DNA of 64,000 nucleotides from Pandoraea anapnoica (GTDB lineage Bacteria; Pseudomonadota; Gammaproteobacteria; Burkholderiales; Burkholderiaceae): the NCBI RefSeq assembly GCF_902459765.1, contig NZ_CABPSP010000021.1, positions 42,464-106,463 on the forward strand. The letters are read 5' to 3'. Shown here in pieces: positions 56,756 to 64,000 of the stretch. The position numbers were made by a program, and so were the translations under genes. Within the stretch, counting starts at the first letter, position 1, and each line of letters begins with the position of its first letter. Under the pieces are notes generated by a model. It made no database searches, was not told the DNA's origin, and saw only the letters and a program-made list of their open reading frames with translations.

Positions 56756-57490
56756 TTACAGGTAGAACATCTTTTCGCTGGTTTCCGTCTCGGGTTCGAT
56801 GTGCCCGTCGTAGAACGCGAAGACCGCTTTGAGGATCTCGTCGGGGTCGTCGATCACTTGCACGAGATCGAGATCTTTTTCGCTGATGAGGCCCATCGGC
56901 AGCATCGACGAGCGCACCCAGTCCAGCAGACCTTTCCAGAACTCCGAACCTACGAGAATCACCGGCACGTGACGCGACTTCTGCGTCTGGATCAGCGTGA
57001 GCACTTCGGACAATTCGTCGAGCGTGCCGAAGCCGCCGGGCATGATCACGAAGGCGTCCGAATTCTTGACGAAGGTGACCTTACGGGTAAAGAAGTGGCG
57101 AAAGCGCAGCGAGATGTCTTGCCACTGATTGCCTTTCTGTTCGTGCGGGAGTTCGATGTTCAGACCGACGGTCGGCGACGCGCCACCGTGCGCGCCCTTG
57201 TTGGCCGCTTCCATGATGCCGGGGCCGCCGCCGGAGATGACAGCGAAGCCGTTGTCCGAGAATTTGCGGGCAATCGTCATCGTCAGTTTGTAGAACGGCG
57301 ATTTCGGCTTGATGCGGGCGCTGCCGTAGATGCTGACGGCCGGCCGGATCTCCGACAGGTACTCGGTCGCCTCGATGAACTCTGCCATAATCGTGAACAT
57401 CTGCCACGACGCGCGCGCCTTCTTGGCGGTGGCGCGCTCATGGTCTGCCAGCATGCGCAGACTCGGTATCTCTTTTCTTCTCTTGGTCAT
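56756..57490 (-). CDS. LOG family (TIGR00730) Rossmann-fold protein
   Basis: 244 residues. Signatures GGGPGIMEAANKGAH and MPGGFGTLDELSEVLT are those of cytokinin-riboside phosphoribohydrolase-like (LOG) proteins, which hydrolyse nucleoside 5'-monophosphates to base and ribose phosphate; bacterial members have roles in nucleotide turnover. ATG 57490 is directly adjacent to the polA ATG on the other strand (CATATG). Confidence 0.9.
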   Translation of the reverse strand: MTKRRKEIPSLRMLADHERATAKKARASWQMFTIMAEFIEATEYLSEIRPAVSIYGSARIKPKSPFYKLTMTIARKFSDNGFAVISGGGPGIMEAANKGAHGGASPTVGLNIELPHEQKGNQWQDISLRFRHFFTRKVTFVKNSDAFVIMPGGFGTLDELSEVLTLIQTQKSRHVPVILVGSEFWKGLLDWVRSSMLPMGLISEKDLDLVQVIDDPDEILKAVFAFYDGHIEPETETSEKMFYL

Positions 57491-60229
57491 ATGTCGGAAC
57501 AGCAAAGTCTGGAAGGTAAGACGCTCTTATTGGTCGATGGTTCGAGTTATCTCTATCGAGCCTATCACGCCCTGCCGGATCTGCGCGGCCCAAGCGGCGA
57601 ACCTACGGGCGCGCTGCACGGCATCGTCAATATGCTGCGCCGCATGCGTAAAGACGTTCATGCAGAGTACAGCGCTTGCGTTTTCGATGCAAAGGGCAAG
57701 ACCTTCCGCGATGATTGGTACCCCGAGTACAAGGCGAATCGCCCGTCGATGCCCGAAGATCTGCGCGCGCAGATCGAACCGATTCACGAAGCTGTGCGCG
57801 CGATGGGCTGGCCGCTGTTGATGATCGACGGCGTGGAAGCCGACGACGTCATCGGCACGCTCGCAAAGCGGGCGGCCGAGCTGGGTATGCGGGTGGTCGT
57901 CTCGACCGGCGACAAGGATCTGGCGCAGCTCGTGAACGACCGCGTTACTCTCGTCAACACGATGACGAACGAAACGCTCGACGCGGCTGCCGTTGAAGCA
58001 AAATTCGGCGTGCCGCCTGCGCGCATCGTCGATTACCTGACGCTGGTGGGCGACACGGTCGATAACGTGCCGGGTGTGGAGAAGTGCGGACCGAAGACGG
58101 CCGTCAAATGGCTCACGCAATACGGCGATCTCGACAACCTCGTCGCCAACGCTGCCGAGGTGAAGGGTGCCGTCGGCGAGAATCTGCGACGTGCGCTCGA
58201 CTGGCTGCCGATGGGGCGCAAGCTCGTGACGGTGGCGCTCGATTGCGATCTCGCGCCGCAGGTCACCTCCATCGAAGCGAGTCTGCAAACGCAGCCCGAA
58301 GACGCCGAAGTGCTGCGCGATTTCTTCTCGCGCCACGGCTTCAAGACATTGCTGCGCGAAGCGGAAGCCACAGTGGCATCGCAAGCCGGTGAAGAAGCCC
58401 CGGCACCGGTGGCCGACACCCTCGAGCGTCAGTATGAAGCGGTGCTCACATGGGAGCAGTTCGATGCGTGGCTGAAGATCATCGAAGCGGCCGAGTTGAC
58501 GGCGTTCGATACCGAGACGACCTCGCTCGATGCGATGCAGGCGCAACTCGTCGGTCTGTCGTTCTCATGCGAACCGGGCCGCGCGGCTTACATCCCGGTA
58601 GCGCATCGCGCGCCGGGGGAAGTCGAGCAATTGCCGCGCGACGAAGTACTGGCCCGTCTGAAGCACTGGCTCGAAAGTCCCGATCACAAGAAGGTCGGAC
58701 AGAACCTCAAGTACGACGCGCATGTGCTCGAAAACTACGGCGTGATTTTGGGGGGTATTGCGCACGACACGCTGCTCGAATCGTACGTGCTCGAATCGCA
58801 TCGCAGTCACGACATGGACAGCCTCGCGTCGCGCCATCTGGGCGTGACGACGGTCAAATACGAAGACGTGTGCGGCAAGGGCGCCAAGCAGATCGGTTTC
58901 GACGACGTGAGCGTCGAACGTGCGACGGAGTACGCAGCGGAGGACGCCGACATTACGCTGCGTCTGCACCGTGCGCTGTACCCCGACGTCGCCCGCGAAG
59001 CCACGCTCGAATTCGTCTATCGAGATATCGAAATGCCCACGGCGCGCGTGCTTCAACGCATGGAGCGCAATGGCGTGCTGGTCGACACGGCGCGTCTGGC
59101 GGCGCAAAGCGACGAGATCGGACGCAAGCTGGTCACGCTCGAAACCGAGGCGTACGCGCTGGCCGGACAGCAATTCAATCTGAATTCCCCCAAGCAGATC
59201 GGCGACATCTTCTTCACGCAACTGCAACTGCCGGTCGTCAAGAAGACGGCCAGCGGTGCGCCGTCGACCGATGAAGAAGTGCTGCAGAAGCTCGCCGAGG
59301 ACTACCCGCTGCCGAAGGTGCTGCTGGAGTATCGCGGGCTGGCCAAGCTCAAGTCGACGTACACGGACAAGCTGCCGAAGATGGTCAATCCGTCGACGGG
59401 ACGTGTACATACGAACTACGCACAGGCCGTGGCGATCACCGGCCGTCTCGCGTCGAACGATCCGAACTTGCAGAACATTCCTGTGCGCACGGCCGAGGGG
59501 CGTCGCATTCGTGAAGCCTTCATCGCGCCTCCGGGCAGCCAACTGGTCTCGGCCGACTACTCGCAGATCGAATTGCGCATCATGGCGCATATCTCGGGCG
59601 ACGAAAGCCTGCTGCGTGCGTTTGCGAACGGCGAGGATATTCACCGGGCGACCGCTGCGGAAATCTTCGCGGTCACGCCGCTGGAGGTGTCGTCCGAGCA
59701 ACGTCGCTATGCCAAGGTCATCAACTTCGGTCTGATCTACGGCATGAGCGCGTTCGGGCTGGCCGCGAACCTCGGCATCGAGCGCGACGCGGCCAAGCAA
59801 TACATCGATCGTTACTTCATGCGTTATCCGGGCGTGGCGCGCTACATGGACGAGACGCGCAAGAGCGCTAAGGCGAAAGGTTACGTCGAGACCGTGTTCG
59901 GCCGCCGCCTTTGGCTGCCGGACATCAACGGCGGCAACGGCCCGCGTCGTCAGGCGGCCGAACGCGCGGCTATCAATGCGCCGATGCAAGGCACCGCGGC
60001 AGACCTCATCAAGCTGTCGATGATTGCCGTGCAGCGCTGGCTGGACGATAGCGGCTTAGAGACGCGTCAGATCATGCAGGTGCACGACGAACTCGTGCTC
60101 GAAGTGCCGGACCATGAATTGGCGGAGGTTCGCAAGCGTCTGCCGGAACTGATGTGCGGCGTAGCTAAGCTGCGTGTGCCGTTGGTGGCCGAAGTCGGCG
60201 TTGGCGAAAACTGGGAACAAGCGCACTGA
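57491..60229 (+). CDS. polA: DNA polymerase I
   Basis: 912 residues, full length. N-terminal 5' nuclease (LLLVDGSSYLYRAYHALPDL; GDKDLAQL), 3'-5' exonuclease domain with FDTETTSLD, and family A polymerase motifs A (SADYSQIELRIMAHISGD), B (RRYAKVINFGLIYGMSAFG) and C (QVHDELVLEVPD). It fills gaps in replication and repair. Start ATG 57491; no ribosome site precedes it. Head-to-head with the LOG gene. Confidence 0.97.
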   Translation: MSEQQSLEGKTLLLVDGSSYLYRAYHALPDLRGPSGEPTGALHGIVNMLRRMRKDVHAEYSACVFDAKGKTFRDDWYPEYKANRPSMPEDLRAQIEPIHEAVRAMGWPLLMIDGVEADDVIGTLAKRAAELGMRVVVSTGDKDLAQLVNDRVTLVNTMTNETLDAAAVEAKFGVPPARIVDYLTLVGDTVDNVPGVEKCGPKTAVKWLTQYGDLDNLVANAAEVKGAVGENLRRALDWLPMGRKLVTVALDCDLAPQVTSIEASLQTQPEDAEVLRDFFSRHGFKTLLREAEATVASQAGEEAPAPVADTLERQYEAVLTWEQFDAWLKIIEAAELTAFDTETTSLDAMQAQLVGLSFSCEPGRAAYIPVAHRAPGEVEQLPRDEVLARLKHWLESPDHKKVGQNLKYDAHVLENYGVILGGIAHDTLLESYVLESHRSHDMDSLASRHLGVTTVKYEDVCGKGAKQIGFDDVSVERATEYAAEDADITLRLHRALYPDVAREATLEFVYRDIEMPTARVLQRMERNGVLVDTARLAAQSDEIGRKLVTLETEAYALAGQQFNLNSPKQIGDIFFTQLQLPVVKKTASGAPSTDEEVLQKLAEDYPLPKVLLEYRGLAKLKSTYTDKLPKMVNPSTGRVHTNYAQAVAITGRLASNDPNLQNIPVRTAEGRRIREAFIAPPGSQLVSADYSQIELRIMAHISGDESLLRAFANGEDIHRATAAEIFAVTPLEVSSEQRRYAKVINFGLIYGMSAFGLAANLGIERDAAKQYIDRYFMRYPGVARYMDETRKSAKAKGYVETVFGRRLWLPDINGGNGPRRQAAERAAINAPMQGTAADLIKLSMIAVQRWLDDSGLETRQIMQVHDELVLEVPDHELAEVRKRLPELMCGVAKLRVPLVAEVGVGENWEQAH

Positions 60230-60429
60230 TAGTGCCGGGCGAATGCCCGAAGTGTGTGGGGCGGTCGGCGTTGCAGCACGCTTCGACCGTCATGACGATC
60301 AAGGTCACGCAATAGCGGAAATAGGGTGACGGGTATACCCTAAGTCCGCACTCTGCGGTATGGTAATCGCTATCGCCGGTCTGGCAAATGCTGACCGGCC
60401 GGACGGTTTTCCAAGCACGGGGAGTTATT

Positions 60430-61800
60430 GTGAGTGTGCATCGTATCGTTGTGGTCGGCGGAGGCGCCGGCGGTCTCGAACTCGTCACCCGGTTGGGCGA
60501 CAAGTACGGGCGTGGCAAGGACGTTCAAATAACGCTGGTCGACCGTTCCCTGTCGCACATCTGGAAACCGTTGCTGCATGAGGTCGCGGCCGGTGTCATG
60601 GACACGGCAACGCATCAGCTCTCTTACGTGGCGCAGGCGAACTGGCACCACTTCGAGTTCGCGACGGGCGAGATGATCGGGCTGGATCGTGCGGCCAAGA
60701 CCATCCGTCTGGCGGCCGTTCCGGCGGCGGACGACGAAGGCGAAGGCGATCTGCTGCCCGAGCGCACGCTGCCCTACGACACGCTTGTGCTCGCCATCGG
60801 CAGCACGACTAATTTCTTCGGTGTTCCGGGTGCCAGGGAACACACCATTGCCCTCGATACGGTCGAACAGGCCGAGCGTTTCCGCCGTCGGTTGATGGCA
60901 GCGTGTGTGCGCGCACAGAGCGCTGCCGAGGCGTCGGTACCGGCTGCTGCAACCGAGACCCAGAGCGGTGGCGCGTTGCTGTCCCCACCGGGCGCGCAGC
61001 GTCCCAAGGTCAATCTCGTGATCGTGGGTGCGGGCGCGACGGGCGTGGAGCTGTCGGCCGAGTTGCGCAATACCGCAGAAGTGTTGCGCTCCTACGGTCT
61101 GAAGCTCGACCCGCGCAAGGACGTGCGCATCACCATCATCGAATCGAGTCCGCGCATTCTGAAGGCACTGCCGGAACGTGTGTCGGGCGCGGTAGCCGGG
61201 CTGCTCGCCAAGCTGGACGTTGACATTCTTTGTGGCGATTCGGTGGCGGAGGTGCGTGCCAACGAAGTGGCCCTGACCAGCGGCAAGATTCTGCCTGCGG
61301 ACATCACGGTCTGGTCGGCGGGTATTACCGCACCGCCTGTGCTTGGCACGCTGGGGCTGGACGTCAATCGTCTGAACCAGATCGAAGTTCTGCCGACGCT
61401 GCAAAGCAAGACCGATCCGGACATCTTCGCGTTCGGCGACTGTGCCAGCTGCGAGTGGCCGGAGCACGGCTTCGTGCCGCCGCGTGCGCAAGCGGCGCAC
61501 CAGCAGGCGAGTTTCCTCGTGAAGGCCGTTGAGGCACGTCTCAAGGGACAGAGCTTGCCGACGTTCACGTACCGCGATTTCGGCTCATTGGTCTCGCTGG
61601 GCAAGTTCAGCGCGGTAGGTAACCTGATGGGTGGACTGATCGGCGGCAGCATGTTCATCGAAGGGCTGTTCGCCCGCGTGATGTACACGTCGCTTTATCG
61701 GATGCACGTGGCCGCGCTGCATGGCGTCTGGCGCATGATGCTCGATACCGTGGCCAATCGGCTGCGTCGCTCGACCGTGCCACGCGTGAAGCTGCACTGA
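60430..61800 (+). CDS. ndh: Type II NADH dehydrogenase
   Basis: 456 residues. FAD fold VVVGGGAGGLELVTRLG at the start and NAD fold IVGAGATGVELSAELRN near residue 200; FGDCASCEWPE binds the FAD, and the C-terminal amphipathic region (YTSLYRMHVAALHGVWRMML) attaches the protein to the membrane. Non-proton-pumping NADH:quinone oxidoreductase. GGGGAG precedes GTG 60430; no ATG fits. An Ala-rich insert at about residues 175-200 is longer than usual. Confidence 0.9.
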   Translation: MSVHRIVVVGGGAGGLELVTRLGDKYGRGKDVQITLVDRSLSHIWKPLLHEVAAGVMDTATHQLSYVAQANWHHFEFATGEMIGLDRAAKTIRLAAVPAADDEGEGDLLPERTLPYDTLVLAIGSTTNFFGVPGAREHTIALDTVEQAERFRRRLMAACVRAQSAAEASVPAAATETQSGGALLSPPGAQRPKVNLVIVGAGATGVELSAELRNTAEVLRSYGLKLDPRKDVRITIIESSPRILKALPERVSGAVAGLLAKLDVDILCGDSVAEVRANEVALTSGKILPADITVWSAGITAPPVLGTLGLDVNRLNQIEVLPTLQSKTDPDIFAFGDCASCEWPEHGFVPPRAQAAHQQASFLVKAVEARLKGQSLPTFTYRDFGSLVSLGKFSAVGNLMGGLIGGSMFIEGLFARVMYTSLYRMHVAALHGVWRMMLDTVANRLRRSTVPRVKLH

Positions 61801-61828
61801 CGTTCTGACAGCATTTCGCTGACGTCCC

Positions 61829-61863
61829 GGCCGCGCAGGCACTTTGCTTGCGCGGCTTTTTTC
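61829..61863 (+). terminator. Rho-independent terminator
   Basis: GCCGCGCAGGC pairs with GCTTGCGCGGC with one bulge, followed by six T; 30 bases after ndh. Confidence 0.87.
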
Positions 61864-61977
61864 ATGCTGCGTGCTGAGTGCAAGCGAATTCCCTCTCTAG
61901 TAATATCCGAACGTCCGGCCTCGGGTCGGCAGTCTTCCCGACCATTTTCTTTTTGACGCTTTCTCCTGGAGTGCGAC

Positions 61978-62853
61978 ATGTCGCAAGCGGATCTGGATAG
62001 TCTCGTACCCGAAGTTGCGCCGCGTAACCGGCGCGATTTTTTGAAGACCGCCGTCGGTTCGGCGTTCGCACTGGCGGTGCTGCCGGTGGCGGCCGAAACG
62101 ATCACCACCGACACGCAAGGACTGGACGCAGGCGAGCGCATGCTCGAAGTGCCGGGTATCCAGATGCCGGTGTACTACGCAAAGCCCGCGGGTAAGACGC
62201 ATCTGCCGACGATCATCGTTGTCTCGGAGATTTTCGGCGTGCATCAGCACATCGCCGATATCTGCCGTCGCTTCGCGAAGCTCGGCTATCTGGCGGTCGC
62301 GCCGGAGTTGTTCGCGCGTGCGGGCGACCCGCAATCGTTGGGCACGATTGCCGAGATTCAATCGCAAATCGTAGCGAAGACGCCGGACAAGCAAGTCATG
62401 AGCGACATCGACGCGACCTTGAAGTGGGCGGTGTCCAATGGCGGCGACGAAAAGCGGCTCGGCATTACCGGCTTCTGCTGGGGCGGACGTGTCGCGTGGC
62501 TCTATGACGCGCACAACCCGAACGTGAAGGCGGCGGTGGCCTGGTACGGACGCATCGTCGGCGACAAGAGCGAGAACTTCCCGCAGAACCCGATCGATAT
62601 CGCGGGCAGGCTGCATGGTCCGTTGCTGGGGTTGTACGGCGGCAAGGACACAGGGATTCCGGTCGCGAGCGTCGAACGGGCGCGCGAAGCGCTGGCCAAG
62701 GGCGACGCTGCGTCGAAGGGCTCTGAGCTGAAGGTGTTCCCGAACTCGGGTCACGCGTTCTTCGCGGATTATCGGGCGAGCTATGTCGAGGCCGACGCGA
62801 AAGAGGGTTGGAAGCTGGAGCAGGACTGGTTCCGAAAGCACGGCGTTGCTTGA
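61978..62853 (+). CDS. Exported dienelactone hydrolase family protein
   Basis: 291 residues. A twin-arginine leader (RNRRDFLKTAVGSAFALAVL) precedes a DLH domain with Glu in VVSEIFGVHQH, nucleophile Cys in GFCWGGR and His in NSGHAFFAD. DLH members cleave lactones or esters; this one appears to be exported folded to the periplasm. CTGGAG precedes ATG 61978. Confidence 0.88.
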   Translation: MSQADLDSLVPEVAPRNRRDFLKTAVGSAFALAVLPVAAETITTDTQGLDAGERMLEVPGIQMPVYYAKPAGKTHLPTIIVVSEIFGVHQHIADICRRFAKLGYLAVAPELFARAGDPQSLGTIAEIQSQIVAKTPDKQVMSDIDATLKWAVSNGGDEKRLGITGFCWGGRVAWLYDAHNPNVKAAVAWYGRIVGDKSENFPQNPIDIAGRLHGPLLGLYGGKDTGIPVASVERAREALAKGDAASKGSELKVFPNSGHAFFADYRASYVEADAKEGWKLEQDWFRKHGVA

Positions 62854-63049
62854 TGGCGGTGAGGTGAGGGGAGCGCCGTCGGTGTGCCGACGGCGTGTGG
62901 CCCTTGAGGTCGAGGGGGGCGACGGCGCGATTGTCGACAGCTTGCATCCCGATACGCCTGCTTAGGCCCCGCACGCCTCGATGTGCCAATGGTTTGCCTG
63001 TAACGGTAAAAGCTGGTTAAATCGCCGCCTTGCCCGCGGGAGAATCACC

Positions 63050-63907
63050 ATCGACGCCATCTTTCTTTTCATCGTTATCGCCACGCTGGCTTCCGGCGTG
63101 CTGAGTCTATTCGGGGCGGCGTCGCTGTCGCTGGGTCTGCTCTCGAAGCTCATCGACAAGATGGTGAGTTTCTCGGCAGGCGTGCTGCTCGGCACGGCGT
63201 TGCTGCATTTGCTGCCGGAAAGTCTGGAGTCGCACGTCGACGCGCACGTCATCACGCGCTGGTTGCTTGGCGGACTGCTGGGGTTCTTCCTGCTGGAAAA
63301 GCTGGCGTTGCTGCGCCATAGCCACCATCACGAAGGCGACGGACATCATCACGAGCATGGCCACGACGCGCACGAAGCGGGCAAGGGCGGCTGGATGATT
63401 CTGGTGGGCAGCGCGATCCACAATTTCGCCGACGGCGTGGTGATTGCCGCCGCTTTCCTGACCGATCCGCGTCTGGGTGTTGCGGCCACGGTCTCGATCA
63501 CGGTCCACGAAGTCGCGCACAAGCTGGGCGACTTCATGGTGTTGCTGAACGCGGGGTTCAAGCGCCGCAAGGCGCTTGTGCTGACGCTGGCGTCGAGTCT
63601 GACGGCCTTGCTGGGCGGCGTGCTTGGTTACTTCATGCTGGATCGTCTGCAAAGCCTGATCCCGTATCTGCTGGCGCTTGCGGCGAGCAGCTTCATCTAC
63701 ATTGCCGTATCGGATCTCATGCCGCAGATGCAACGGCGCACATCGCCGCGCGACGCCCTGCCCCAGATCTTGCTGATCGGTGTCGGGTTGGCATTGGTCG
63801 TGTGGCTCAATGGTCATGATCACGATCATGACCACGGGCACGGTCATGATGAAGGCGGGAGCGCGCTGGCGATGTCGGCAAGCGTCGTCAAGCCGAGTAG
63901 CGAGTAA
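63050..63907 (+). CDS. ZIP family metal transporter
   Basis: About 285 residues with eight hydrophobic segments and two His-rich stretches: RHSHHHEGDGHHHEHGHD in the third loop and HDHDHDHGHGHD at the C-terminal side. The transport motifs are HNFADGVVIAA and HEVAHKLGDF. Imports zinc or other divalent ions. The only in-frame ATG (62981) has no ribosome site and gives 23 non-family residues, while GGGAG at 63038 is seven bases ahead of ATC 63050, so the start is uncertain and may be unusual. Confidence 0.85.
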   Translation: MDAIFLFIVIATLASGVLSLFGAASLSLGLLSKLIDKMVSFSAGVLLGTALLHLLPESLESHVDAHVITRWLLGGLLGFFLLEKLALLRHSHHHEGDGHHHEHGHDAHEAGKGGWMILVGSAIHNFADGVVIAAAFLTDPRLGVAATVSITVHEVAHKLGDFMVLLNAGFKRRKALVLTLASSLTALLGGVLGYFMLDRLQSLIPYLLALAASSFIYIAVSDLMPQMQRRTSPRDALPQILLIGVGLALVVWLNGHDHDHDHGHGHDEGGSALAMSASVVKPSSE

Positions 63908-63924
63908 CGCGCGACATCGACCGG

Positions 63925-64000
63925 TGTCAAGTCCTGAAATAGGTTGACAGTTATTTCAGGTTAAAACGCTCGATGCACCGCATCGGGCGTTTTGTATTTC
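63925..64000 (+). mobile_element. Possible left end of an insertion sequence
   Basis: TGTCAA / TTGACA arms (63925-63949) interlock with CCTGAAATA / TATTTCAGG (63933-63960), followed by a hairpin AAAACGCTCGATGC / GCATCGGGCGTTTT (63963-63993) and the window end. This layout resembles the outer end of IS elements common in Burkholderia and Ralstonia, from memory; no transposase is seen because the window stops here. It could instead be terminator and operator sequence. Confidence 0.3.

Overview
The window is GC-rich, densely coded DNA from a betaproteobacterium. It most resembles a Burkholderiaceae member such as Pandoraea or Burkholderia. The pointers are two Burkholderia-type 16-strand porins, a 70-residue S21, an aminoglycoside-kinase-fold ThrB next to a BPSS1780-type membrane protein, and housekeeping genes (alaS, valS, galU, uvrD, polA) of the expected length. 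The assignment rests on protein character alone, with no database search. Most genes use ATG with a readable Shine-Dalgarno; GTG or TTG starts are chosen where the ribosome site demands it.

Positions 1-9228 hold an accessory catabolic cluster read rightward: a window-truncated amidase, an MFS transporter, a heme-oxygenase-fold protein with a complete di-iron ligand set, an aldehyde dehydrogenase, a GlcG/HbpS-like protein, a 2Fe-2S/FAD reductase, two further 2Fe-2S proteins, an alpha/beta hydrolase and a GntR/FCD regulator. A perfect GTATAC-C-GTATAC dyad precedes the oxidase and a 10/13 match precedes the regulator. I read this as an undescribed di-iron oxygenase pathway with its own electron-transfer chain.

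Positions 9278-19140 are mixed: a solitary zinc-binding lipoprotein-type SBP with a 17-bp dyad, a decayed LysR fragment, an MscS channel, a lysine/alanine-tailed DNA-binding-like protein, a porin, rpsU with a long leader, a WbuC-type cupin, a GT9-like protein, a CsgG-type lipoprotein, a small membrane protein and tRNA-Arg(CCU).

Positions 19406-34730 form a second catabolic locus. A porin and a HutC-type GntR regulator are each preceded by a shared 41-bp promoter element. They are followed by a translationally coupled operon: a branched-chain-type ABC importer (SBP, two permeases, two ATPases), aconitase-family large and small subunits, hydantoinase/oxoprolinase B and A, an isochorismatase-fold amidase, a fumarate-reductase-like flavoprotein and an isocitrate-lyase/PEP-mutase-family lyase. 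The enzyme set fits opening of a cyclic imide or lactam, deamidation, desaturation, hydration and C-C cleavage, ending like the 2,3-dimethylmalate branch of nicotinate fermentation. The substrate is unknown.

Positions 34864-63907 are mainly housekeeping and general metabolism: aqpZ, a CaiB-type CoA transferase, alaS, a YbfB-type MFS with a class II aldolase, a tautomerase and a threonine aldolase, a ClcA-type channel, a NUDIX hydrolase, tusA, galU-valS, uvrD, the BPSS1780-thrB-DUF2782 group, a YeeE/YedE sulfur transporter, a LOG-family protein head-to-head with polA, a type II NADH dehydrogenase, a secreted dienelactone hydrolase and a ZIP metal transporter. The last 75 bases may be the start of an insertion sequence. 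I saw no CRISPR array, rRNA or complete mobile element.
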